Source: Omphiscola glabra (taxonomy: Eukaryota; Mollusca; Gastropoda; Lymnaeidae). Taken from it: a DNA stretch of 64,000 nt. Numbering within the stretch: the first letter of the stretch is position 1; each line of letters begins with the position of its first letter. The position numbers and the translations under genes were made by a program. The stretch covers positions 8,772,935 through 8,836,934 of the forward strand of contig OZ024802.1 in NCBI GenBank assembly GCA_964017045.1, written 5' to 3'. The notes below the pieces were generated by a model. It had not been told where the DNA came from and did no database searches. It saw only the letters and a program-made list of their open reading frames with translations. Positions 47,877-61,500 of the stretch are shown in pieces.

Positions 47877-48003
47877 CTACTTTAGCTCACTGTCATCATC
47901 GGAAGATTCGCTGGGTCCCAAGTAAACCCCACCGAAGGGATCGTCATCCTTCTCGTCCTCGGCTGGAGGCGGGATAGTGACTGACCCCTTCCTGGCACTC
48001 GAT
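47877..48003 (-). CDS. GABA-B R2 exon m (C-terminus, stop)
   Basis: 127 bp ending TAG at 47879-47877. Ser/Pro then acidic tail ([26 protein letters not shown]). Just before the stop, GACA|GTGAGC is a strong potential internal donor that would skip the stop and permit a longer tail. Confidence 0.88.
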
Positions 48004-51000
48004 CTGTTGAGGTCACACACACAAAACATGTTAGACACACCTTTAAACATTGATCTGGGCTATGATGTCATTAGTCTTGGTACGCAGAAGATGGTTCGTG
48101 ACAGAATCCTTAAACCCAGATGAAATCCGCCATTAAAACTGAACTGCAGTCACCAGACCCCGGCCCGTTGTTTTACCCTTATTAAGCCTGGACTCACCTG
48201 ACGCCTGCCATCTCTATACCCTCATTAAGTCTGGACTCACCTAATGCCACCATCTTTATAACCTCACTGAGCCTGGACTCACCTGACGCCCGCCATGTAT
48301 ATAACCTCACTGAGCCTGGACTCACCTGACGCCCGCCATGTCTATAACGTCACTGAGCCTGGACTCACCTGATGCCCGCCATCTCTATACCCTCACTGAG
48401 CCTGGACTCACCTGACGCCCGCCATCTCTATACCCTCACTGAGCCTGGACTCACCTGATGCCCGACATCTCTATACCCTCACTGAGCCTGGACTCACTGA
48501 CGCCCGCCATCTCTATTCCCTCAATGAGCCTGGACTCACCTGACGCCCGCCATCTCTATAACCTCCGAGTAGAGTTTGCTGTTCTGGAACCTGTTCTTGA
48601 GCAAACTGGTTGTTGGCGGCGAGTCGTCGGTGACGTACAAGGAGGTGGTGGCGCTATTCTCGGAGTAGATGGAAGAGCACTCGACCTCCAGGGTACTGCA
48701 AGCTGCATGTGGAGGAAGAACGTACAATCTGATCATAGGGACTTACACGAAGTCATTGGCTATGAGGACGCTAGTGTGCTAGTGTGTTAGCGGGTTAGTA
48801 GGTTATTGGGTTAGTGGACTAGTGGGTTATTGGATTAGTAGGTTAGTGGGCTAGTGGGTGTGCACGAATGGGAAATACAGAGGAATGAATATTGTCGAAA
48901 AAACGTATTTTAAAAACATTCAAAACACAAGTATTTCCGTCCTAATTTCTAGGTAAGATCTTTGTACAATCTCGAAATTAGCGAGTATCTCATAGCGAGA
49001 ACTTCTAGAAAATAGTTTAATTATTTTTAGAAACGCCCCTGTGCCTAAGTTTTTCATGCGAATGTCAGATATTTTGTTCAGATTCGAAACAACATCATGT
49101 CCATGACCTCACAGTTTTTTAGGAGGCTAACATTAATTCAGCAGACAGTGGCGTGTCAAAATTTTAAATGGTTCTGTTGCCTGAGAGTCACGTCAGATTT
49201 GACCTACGGTTGACCTACAGTTGACCTACAGTTGACCTACAGATGACCTACAGTTGACCTACGGTTGACCGATTAGTTTTTAAATGTTGGCGTCGTCTAT
49301 GAGTCACGTACATTTGACCGACAGTTTCCCCGGAGAGCCGTCTTTACCCCTGAGCTCTAGAACTTTCTTGTGCAGCAGCGACGACTGGATGCCAAGGTCG
49401 TCTTTGATGACGTCATCCCCTAATTGGTCCAAGAGGTGCTCCAGCTCCACGGCCTTCTGGTGAATCAAGACAGAAAGCATCAGGACGCGATTTGGGCTTA
49501 AATGAACTAAGACAGTGGTTCTAAACCTTCACAATGCCGCGGCCCACAGGTTAAGAACCGCTGAACTAAGGCATTTGTTGTTTCCTGTGCAAACTGAAAG
49601 TGAATAAGCTAGTGTGCTTGCATGAGTCACAAAGAAGAGCGAACTGCGTGGTCTCTGGCGCTAAAAGCTGTGCACATATTTGGCTTGTTTTTTGTTATGT
49701 TTTTTTGAATTTCTAGGTCAGGGGTTCTCAATATTGTAAAAAAGGGGGGGAGGGTCGTGGTTCAATGTCATTCATAATTGTTGTGTTTTTTTTTGGGGTG
49801 GGGTGCTGAAAAAAAAATTACAGTATTTAAAATAAAGAAAAATTGAAACAACATAAGCTTAATGGTAATTCGGTGAGAGGTTAGGGCCTGTTTTTTTTTT
49901 TTTGGCTCATTGAGATGATGAATGTCCGCCTCAATACTTGCCACTGCTACCCGGGTAACCGTACTGTTTTCAGTCGGGCCGGATCAAGGATCGCCAGCGG
50001 AATGGGTCTGACAAGCCGGCGTAGTTTGAGGACCCGTAATATATTTCAACGCTGCTTGTTATTCAGCTGGAAGCCCCATTTCCCATTCAATTTAAGTCTT
50101 TTTTTCTTGAAAATTTGATTTCAATTTAAACTCGCACACCAAGTTTTTCAATACCGAAAGGCTAAGATGTTATGCTAGCAAAGAACTCTGATATTTCTAA
50201 AGACATCTGTTCAGACCAAGGTCTAAGAAATTGAAAAGAATCTTACGCTGTTTTGTTTTCTTCTTATCATAGAAATGTTTTTTTTAAATTTTATTTCATA
50301 CTTTTCTTACAAGGTCGATACAAACTTTTGCAACATTTGGATTCTACACTGAAATAAGTCGACATTAGTCAGTGTTAATCTTAACAGTGTTGATTCTTCA
50401 GGTCAAGTGGACATTTCGTCACACTTTCGATGATAGAGAGGAAATGTTAAATTGGGATACGTTCAAATGTTAAATTTGGTTACGTTCAAATGTTAAATTT
50501 GGTTACGTTCAAATGTTAAATTTGTTAAGTTCAAATGTTAAATTAGGTTACGTTCAAATGTTAAATTAGGTTACGTTCAAATGTTAAATTAGGTTACGTT
50601 CAAATGTTAAATTTGTTAAGTTCAAATGTTAAATTGGGATACGTTCAAATGTTAAATTAGGTTACGTTCAAATGTTAAATTTGTTAATTTCAAATGTTAA
50701 ATTGTGGCACGTTCAAATGTTAAATTGAGATACGTTCAAATGTTAAATTAGGTTACGATCAAATGTTAAATTTGTTAAGTTCAAATGTTAAATTAGGTTA
50801 CGTTCAAATGTTAAATTAGGTTACGTTCAAATGTTAAATTTGTAAAGTTCAAATGTTAAATTGGGATACGTTCAAATGTTAAATTAGGTTACGTTCAAAT
50901 GTTAAATTTGTTAACTTCAAATGTTAAATTGGGACACGTTCAAATGTTAAATTGGGATACGTTCAAATGTTAAATTAGGTTACGTTCAAATGTTAAATTT

Positions 51001-54000
51001 GTTAAGTTCAAATGTTAAATTGGGATACGTTCAAATGTTAAATTTGTTAAGTTCAAATGTTAAATTGGGTTAACTTCAAATGTTAAATTAGGTTAAGTTC
51101 AAATGTTAAATTAGGTTAAGTTCAAATGTTAAATTAGGTTACGTTCAAATGTTAAATTTGTTAAGTTCAAATGTTAAATTGGGATACGTTCAAATGTTAA
51201 ATTAGGTTACGTTCAAATGTAAAATTAGGTTACGTTCAAATTTTAAATTTAAGTTCAAATGTTAAATTTTTATTGGTGAGATAAATGGTTATGCTAATAT
51301 GTTAACTTTGTTAACATTCAAATGTTAAATTGGTGAGATAAATATTTTTTAAAGCAATAACATTTTATAATGTTTGTTTTTTTTAACGTTGAATTGTTTC
51401 AACATTGCTTTCTTTTGGAGCAGTGGTTCTCAACCTTCCTGATGCCGCGATCCTTTATTATAGTTCCTCATTTTGAGGAGACCCTAAACATAAACTTACT
51501 TTCGTTGCTACTTCATACTTTATAACGGTATGTACTTTCCGATGGTCTTAGGCGACCCCTGTGTAAGGGTCGTTCGACCCCCGAAAGGGTCGCCATCCAC
51601 AGGTTGACAACCGCTGCTTTAGAGTAATCCGAAAGTTGTACTGTAGAACATTACTGACACAGCTGCAGCATTAGAAAAAAAAAAGATCTAAGTCTGAATC
51701 GAATTTGTGCAGTAATGCTAAAGAGCTAAGCTATAAACTTGTTGTACAAATTTTGCAGCAATCAAGGTTATAAAACTTTACGAGAAAACAACTTTCATGG
51801 GGGAAAAAAAAATACCGGATGTCATAGAATAATATGTACTTTTACAACCATGGAAATTAAATCTTTTATGACAATAAATGCCCCCACCCCCAGTTTGTTA
51901 TATTTCAACTTAAATATTGGCTAAGGGTTGTGTTGGCGATGATAGAGCAGCCTTAACAAGATTGGTTTTTTAAAAACGTTTTTTACTTCGTCTACGAAAT
52001 ACAATTTGTCGAGAACAAATTTAATTTTATTGTTAGGAACAAAATATAACAGCAGTTTACGCCAAAAAAAAACAAACTCGGGGCCGTTCACAATTCCAAT
52101 CATTCAGAGATGTAGAAATAATTTCGCAATTATTTAAGGCGCTAGAAATAGAAATACATTTTTAATGCACTGTAGCAACAGTGAAGTGTGCGGTAGATTT
52201 TTGATTTATGATTTGAAAGTTAGAGTACGTTACAATTATTAATGTATTTTCGACTTATTGGATGATGTACCCAGTGGCGTAGCAAGGATTAGTGCCGCCT
52301 GGGCGTACTGCCCCCTCTGCAACCCCCGTTGCATTCATACCCCACTTAGGTAGCTGGTTTAATTATTTATTTTAAATTACGAACGGAAATGTAAATCACA
52401 TTTTTCCTTTGCAACTTAAACTTATTTGAGTTCCATGATTTTTTTTACTTGCCTTGCAGTTACCGATATATCCCCCCCCCCCCACACACACAAAGTTCTA
52501 ATGTTATTGCAGCATTCTGGTGAACCATATAATCCTTATATTCTAGTGGCCTCCATAATTCCCATTGATTCCGATATTCCAATACTAGAGGGAACATCAT
52601 ACAGGAACCATCAATAATGAACCATCATAAAGGAACCATCATACAGGAACATCATACTTCAATGACCACAGATCCCCAGACTCTATTGAGCACAAACCTA
52701 ACATCACCTCGGTAACTCCTTTACAACTCACGCTCACGTGAACTTCATAATGCCCAGTTTGACAGTGAACCCATAACCTCCGTTACTCCTGTTGACGTCA
52801 TGATTCCTCCAGGACTCTCCCCCCCCCCCCACACTGAACTCACCTGCTCTAAAAAGCCTCTAAGCCGTCTATTTTCCTCTACCGTAGATTTTATTTTTTC
52901 TTTCTGCATCGACTCCGTCTTGGACTTTTTGGTGGACTTTTTCAGAGTCGCTCTCACTCTCTGCTCGTCTCCCTTTGGATTTCTCTTTAGTTGTATGATC
53001 TGCAGACGGGGGAGGTAACCCAATCAAATGCTGTATATGTTCATCACACAATACACAAATGTACGCATTGTACACATCTAATATGAAAGTATGATATTGA
53101 CATAAAAATACAAAAAAAACAATACGAAAATGGACAAATGCATTAAATAAATTCAACCTCTGGTAGTTATACATTAAAGTGTATCGCAATGGGGTGCTGT
53201 GTGGGGAAAACACGAGCACCACTGGTGCTATTCACGCTATTGAGTGTTAAGGCGACAAAGCTAATCCATTAGGGGATGCACTTATATTTTTGTTTTGGTA
53301 TGGATTTCCTGTAACTACAATTTTTTTCTCTCTTTAACTTATGCTATAAGAAAAGCATTTTTTCCCCCTCTCGTTAAAATTGGCTTCCAATAATGCGGGG
53401 GGGGGGGATTAGAATATCAGTGTTTTAATCACATCTGATGCCACCCAAAACAACAATGGATTCGTCTTGGGATTTGGTCCATAGCGGCCAACGTGGCAAT
53501 GTGCGCTAGCAGGATGTAGCTGTGCCAGTAATTTGGCAAGAGAGTAGGCTAAAACTAACGGATTACATCAAGCTTATCGGCTTTTCCGCCACAGACGATG
53601 TAATGGGAATGGTATTAAAAATAAGCAAAATTGGAGACGAGAAAAAACAAGGAGAATAAAACATTAAGGTCAACATGTATGTGGAGTTTATCAAGCCTTC
53701 CCATCGTTAATCTGAATATTTTGAAAAAAAAAATTGTGTATTTCCTGTGACAGTGTCAGTGTATATCATATTTGAATCTAATACAGGTAAAAAATTGTGA
53801 CTGTGTCTACGTTAGAAAACACATTTCTTGTATTTTATAGAAAAATTTCGTTTATTTTGACAATAACGATTTCGTATTGAAACAATTTGTAGCATTACTT
53901 TTTTAAAATGTAATAATTTATTAAATTAAAAAAACAAAAACTTTTTAGTAAGCAAGAATCTATAATAATATCAACAAAAATTTGTTCAATTTTTAAATAT

Positions 54001-57000
54001 TTATATTTTTTAAGGAGTAGGCATTTTAAGATAATCAAATGCGATTCACCTCAAACGATTTGAAGTGTATCTACTACAGTGGTTCTCAACCTTCCTAATG
54101 CCACGACCCTTTAATACAGTTCCTCCTGTTGTGGTGACACCCCAGCCCATAAGCGTATTTTAATTGCTACTTCATGAATATGTGTTTTCTGACCCCTGTG
54201 TAAGGGTCGTTCGACGCCTAAAGGGTCGCGGCTCACAGGCTGAGAACCGCTGCTCTAATAGATGAACTTTATTGACAACAACAAAAACAACAACAACAAA
54301 GAAGAAAATATTTACTTTATCTTAAATCCTAGGCCAAACCAATAATGTGAGCCAAGCCAGAAATAAACACATAATTTGGGCCAAGCCACAAATAAACTAA
54401 TAATTTGACCCCCAACTGATCTGCGCCCACTATAAACACATAATTTGACCCCCAACTGATCTGCGCCCACTATAAACACATAATTTGACCCCCAACTGAT
54501 CTACGCCCACTATAAACACATAATTTGACCCCCAACTGATCTACGCCCACTATAAACACATAATTTGACCCCCAACTGATCTACGCCCACTATAAACACA
54601 TAATTTGACCTCCAACTGACTACGCCCACTATAAACACATAATTTGACCCCCAACTGATCTACGCCCACTATAAACACATTTAAATACGTTCATCTGAAA
54701 TATGTTCTCTGGTCCTCGCCCCACCCCCTCACCTTAGGCAGAAACACAAGGCACAGTGTTATGGTGGTACAGAAGATGATGAAGAGGCCGATGATGATGA
54801 AACTTTGTGTTGGCTTGTCCTCTATGATGAAAGACACGGCCGCCCCACACACACACATGATGACGACATTGTACACGGACATCCCGATGTACTTGGAGTC
54901 GTTCAAGGCGGGTATGCTCACGTGACGGGTTTCCCATGCCAGGAAAACCCCGAAAGCCTGGAGAGCAGTCAAGAAACATTTATTTTTGAATAGCGTTTTT
55001 TTATATTTTTTAACTTATTTTTTTTATTAATTTTTTTTTTTAAATTATTATTTTTTTAAATTTTTATTTTAGTTTTATTATTTGTGTTGTTGTTGTTGAC
55101 ATTAAGGAGTAAGGCTTTCTATAATAATACAGATAGGAAGTCATTTCTGAATCCATAGGTATTGATCTCAGTCATTTTTTTGAATGAGGTTTTAAAGATA
55201 AATTATATACATTTAGTCCGACTTAAGTCGTTAAATAATTAGAATTTTATCCCAATGAGTCGTCGTGGAGTCTAGAACTAGGACAGGATTGGAAGACGTC
55301 ATGACGTGGAGTTTAAAAGAAATTCCTCGGCCCTATCATTATTATGTAAGTAAAACATTCGTAAACAAAAACAAAATAATAGTTTGGTTAGGGTCTGTGC
55401 GGGCCCCCCCCCCTAACGCTAAGTTTTTGATGATTTAAACATAAGAATACCCCCCACCCTGCATTTACAGCGGTCCCACATAACCAGAGTTACACTACTC
55501 ACCAGTAGAAGATCTTTATAGGCATAGAGTGACAGCCCCACCTAAATAGACTTAAAACACTCACCAGTAGAAGACCCTTATAGGCGTACAGTGATCCCAG
55601 CCATATCTCCATGTGATTGCTTGTGCAGTAGTCTATCTTGGGAATGATCTCGAAGTCCGCGTACACCTGGAGGGTTTAAATCATCACTGACCATCGCTGA
55701 CGACTACTGACCACTACTGACCACCACTGAGATGTGTCTTGGTCATTTGTCATTAGGAGCCTACTTATTTACCAATGTAAATACAATGTACATGTTTAAT
55801 TAAGAAGCAGGTAAACCTTTTTACGAGAGGGTTGTGATTAAATAATTCACTGCCACACCAGATTCAAACACGCAAACCCATGCCGCCACGCTGTCTCAAC
55901 CAAACCTAGACTCAACATTCAGACACACTCGCCTATCAACATCTCCACCCAGATTCATCATCACGACACACTCGCCTATCAACAACTCAAACACCAAACT
56001 CGACATTTCGACACCAGCGGTTAGGTTCAGTTCCGAGCATTTTACCGCCCCCACCACCTTTCCGAAAATGCCGCCCTTCAATATAAAGAGAAAAGAAAAG
56101 TGCCCCTGGGATGTACCGCCCCTCAGCGCCCCCCCTCCCCGCGCCATCGCCCGAAACACGAGCTGACACACTAGCAAAAACACTAGCAGACACACTAGCT
56201 GACACACTAGCAGACACACTAGCAGACACACTAGCAGACACACTAGCAGACACACTAGCAGACACACTAACTGACACACTAGCAGACACACTAGCAGACA
56301 CACTAGCAGACACACTAGCAGACACACTAACTGACACACTAGCAGACACACTAGCAGACACACTAGCAGACACACTAGCTTACAAACTAGCAGACACACT
56401 AGCTGACACACTAGCAGACACACTAGCAGACACACTAGCAGACACACTAGCAGACACACTAGCAGACACACTAGCAGACACACTAGCTGACACACTAGCT
56501 GACACACTAGCTGTCACACTAGCAGACACACTAGCTGACACACTAGCTGACACACTAGCTGACACACTAGCCGACACACTAGCAGACACACTAGCTGACA
56601 CACTAGCTGACACACTAGCAGATACACTAGCTGACACACTAGTTGACACACTAGCTGACACACTAGCTGATACACTAGCTGACACACTAGCTGACACACT
56701 AGCTGACACACTAGCTGACACACTAGCTGACACACTAGCTGACACACTAGCTGACACACTAGCTGACACACTAGCTGACACACTAGCTGACACACTAGCT
56801 GACACACTAACCCATCCAAATGTCAAACTTTTTACGTCAGCTTTTTTAAGCATTGCACGTAAAAGAGTGAGGAGACCTCACCAATTACTCACTGACCTCA
56901 CCAATTACTCGCTGACCTCACCAATTACTCACTGACCTCACCAATTACTCACTGAACTCACCAATTACTCACTGACCTCACCAGTTACTCACTGACCTCA

Positions 57001-58566
57001 CCAATTACTCGCTGACCTCACCAGTTACTCAATGACCTCACCAATTACTCGCTGACCTCACCAATTACTCAATGACCTCACCAATTACTCACTGACCTTC
57101 CCCATTACTCGCTGACCTCACCAGTTACTCGCTGACCTCACCAATTACTCGCTGACCTCACCAGTTACTCGCTGACCTCACCAATTACTCACTGACCTTC
57201 GCCATTACTCGCTGACCTCACCAGTTACTCGCTGACATCACCAATTACTCACTGACCTCACCAATTACTCGCTGACCTCCCCCATTACTCGCTGACCTCA
57301 CAAATTACTCACTGACCTCAGGAGACAATCTCTTGGTCGCCTTGTCTAACGGGTCCACTACCTGCCACGTGACCAAGATGACAGCGTCCAGTAAGACCAG
57401 GACCAGAACTATAAGCATAAGCTTATAATCTTTGATGACCTGGGGACAGTTAGGAGCGGACATTGAATTGTTAGACATTTTGTTCTATGTAAGTTATCTA
57501 ACACATAACTCGCAATGCCTACATAAAATATTTGAACTTGCAGAAAGCCATAAGTGTATTACTACTGATCAACTAAATATATGTATATTTTAAAGTAATA
57601 TAAATATTTATAACTATATATTTTAAAGGAGTGTAAATATGAATAGTTATAGATTGTAAAAATAATATAAATATTTATAATTATTTATTTTAAAGTAATA
57701 TAAATATTTATAACTTTATATTTCAAAGTACTATTAAAATTTATAACTATAAATTGTAAAGTGAAATAGATATTTATAACTATATATTTTAAAGCAATAT
57801 AAATATTCATATTTATATATTTTAAAGTCATGTAAATATTTATAACTGTATATATTCGCCAACGTTAATTTAAGTCTCACTTAAAGTACAGGACAGCTGG
57901 GTACGGTCGGCTACCTTTTTGTTAAGTTTAATGTTGGTAAAGATGGCGTGCACTCTCCAGGTCTTTCCAAACATGGCACCGAATGACAAGGTAAAACCCA
58001 GAGCCAGGCTCCAGGAGCGTGCCTGGAAACACGGGAGGATATGGTGAAGGTGAAGGTTAAGTCTTCAAAATTCAATCAGTTGCATTAGATTGCGTTCCGC
58101 GCATTTAGATTGAAAACATTATTTGAACGGAATAGGTTGACTTTTTGGGGAATAAACTTTTAAGATTGAAGACAAATTAGGCATGTTCTTAATACAATAC
58201 GTAAAACTTATAACAATTGTTCGTTGTATTACATTGCCTTAAATTAACTTACATTGCCGTAAATTAACTTACATTTTCTTACATTGCCTTAAATTAACTT
58301 ACACTTACAGTGTCTTATATTGCCTTACAGTATCTTACACTGTCTTACATTGCCTTACATTGTCTTTCTTTGACTTACATTGCCTGATATTGCCACACTT
58401 GCCTTAAATTACCTTACTTTCTTTGCATTGTCTTACATTGGCCTACATTGCCCTATTTTGCATTACATTGCCTTATTTACTGATTCAATTAAAAAAAACC
58501 TTAGAAATACAAAATCATTAGCTTTACGTTTGTGTGAGTGGGAGTGAGTAAGGGTGTGTGAGTGTA

Positions 58567-58599
<33 letters not shown>

Positions 58600-61500
58600 T
58601 AGAAAGAGAAACAGTTTTTTTGAGTATGTGTGTGTATGTGGAAAAGGGGGGGGGGGAGTTTCCAGGTCATGCATTCGGGAAATGTTGTAGTTAAAAGAGT
58701 GCACACATATATTGCCATCCATTGTGCGATGCAACATACATGATATGTGCGAAGAATGCTGGAATTGCGTCCCCGTTGTGATGAGTTTCTCACACTGACA
58801 ATACACTTCTACCAATAAACTGTATGCCAATATGTCTGTTTAATACAGAGCTTATCACAAATGTGGTTAAGAATTCATCAATATATGCATTGCTACATTC
58901 AATTTAGACATGCTACTTACAGTGCACCAATAGCTGAAGAGAATTCTATTTTTATGCCCTGGCTCCGCTCCGAGAAGAAAGATTGACATGTAGCACAGAA
59001 TGCAACCAATGATGATTAGATTGTTCATGTTAGGGCTGGACATCTTGATGTATCTGTCCACGATAATTTAGTAGAAAAGTTTTATATTTCAATAATGACA
59101 ATAGTTCCTAGTAGATGTGAGCGTGAAATACAATAGTAACAAGCTGACAGAGCCATAACAAGGTGATATAGTCATAATAAGATGAAATAACACATCATAA
59201 GATGAAATAACACATCATAAGATGAAATAACACATCATAAGATGAAATAACACATCATAAGATGAAATAACACATCATAAGATGAAATAACACATCATAA
59301 GATGAAATAACACATCATAAGATGAAATAACACATCATAAGATGAAATAACACATCATAAGATGAAATAACACATCATAAGATGAAATAACACATCATAA
59401 GATGAAATAACACATCATAAGATGAAATAACACATCATAAGATGAAATAACACATCATAAGATGAAATAGACACCATAAGGAGAGCCAAGAAGCATAAAT
59501 GAGCCAGTTTCTCAAGATATCATGTTATAATCTGGTTCAGCGGTTCTCAAAAGTGTGGGAGAGATCGAGCCCCGAGTCGAGACTTTGGTTTTTGTTGGAT
59601 GTGGGAAAAAAAAAAGGAGGGGGGAGGGGGAGTAAATTCTAACTAAACGTCAATGCATAAAAGATGGTTTTCAAAACTAAACATTTATTGGATGATAAAA
59701 AAAATAAATCACGTAAAATATATATAAATAATATAAATGTAAAAATTTTGAAATAAATGAACCAAAGTTAATTCCGTTATTTCATTCTGCGGCACATTTT
59801 TTAAAAAAGAGAAACTAATGGACGCCTACCTGTGACGTCTAAACCGGATGTTGAGCGCCAGGAAGAGAGCGGCCATTGTTATACCAAGCGACGCCATGAC
59901 AACGAAGCCTATGTACACCGGGAAGGACACATGCCGCAGCTCGTCTATCTTTATACTGCGGTCAACAGGAGGTTTGCCATCTAAGAAATTACAGAACATT
60001 ACAAACGCGGAAGCATTAATAAGCCTTCCTCTATGCAGAATATTAAATTTAAGTTCAAATACTTTATTTACATACAAGAACACAAGATAATGTAAACAAA
60101 TTTTATGTTCCTAACGCTACGTCTATTTATATCTAGCTGTACGCTTTCAATTTCCTAAGTTTTTCTTAATATACACTTTGCGATTCTCTTTCGCCAAGAA
60201 AGGCGATATAGATAAGATTATTAATTCATGCTAGGAACTAACAGATCTCCACACCAGAAGAATTTCAGAAAATGCTCTCCTCTACGATTCATTCTGACCA
60301 ATCAAAAGACGCCACTCTTACCTCGCCACATGACGGGTTCACCAGCACTCAGGTCCAGCGTGTCGGTCATTGCGTGGTACTCACCGACCTTGACCATTTT
60401 ACCATCTGTGGGTAAATGGAAGAAGCTCATTTTAGGCTCTTACAATAAAGAGACCTGACGGCTTTTGTTAGAACGCTGCATTTTGATGCGAGAATAAACA
60501 GCATTAGAAAAAGAAGGAAGAAGAAGAAGATGGTAGATATGACTGGAAAGGACTCACGTCTCATCTGTAACAAGGTCATGCTCCCAATTCTGTCACCGTT
60601 TGAGAACTGGACTCTACCCTTAGACAGAAAGAAATGTCAACATCAATTTAAACGACTCTAGAGGAGTCTCAAGATTTGGTGGGTGTGTTAAACTGACTCG
60701 TTACATTGGTCCAAGTACGTAGTAAATATCGATTACACTGGTCAAAGTAACTCGTAAATATCGATTACATTTGTCAGAGTATTCATCACATTCATTTAAA
60801 GGAAACTACACAGCTACACAGCTACACAGCTACACAGCTACACAGCTACACAGCTACACAGCTACACAGCTACACAGCTACACAGCTACACAGCTACACA
60901 GCTACACAGCTACACAGCTACACAGCTACACAGCTACACAGCTACACAGCTATTCCTTATATTATTTAAAGATTTAAACAATGATCATGTTCAAAATTTC
61001 TTCATATGACTCAAATAAAATTGTAATTAAAGAGCAAATTAAAATATTAGATTGCATCAAACATAATTTCTTTAATCCTAAATAATTAGATGGTATCAAT
61101 AATATTGTCGTTGATCCCAAATAATTAGATATTGTCAATAATATTGTTGTTGATCCCAAATAATTAGATATTGTCAATAATATTGTCGTTGATCCCAAAT
61201 AATTAGATATTGTCAACAATATTGTCGTTGATCCCAAATAATTAGATATTGTCAATAATATTGTCGTTGATCCCAAATAATTAGATATTGTCAATAATAA
61301 TGTCGTTGATCCCAAATAATTAGATATTGTCAATAATAATGTCTTTGATCCGAAATAATTAGATATTGTCAATAATAATGTCGTTGATCCCAAATAATTA
61401 GATATTGTCAATAATATTGTCGTTGATCCCAAATAATTAGATATTGTCAATAATAATGTCGTTGATACCAATAATTAGATATTGTCATCAATAGAAATAA

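Noticed and set aside
56111..56935. 274-codon frame of repeated Asp-Thr-Leu-Ala
   Set aside because: Follows from a 12-bp repeat that opens all frames; lies in a GABA-B intron on the opposite strand.
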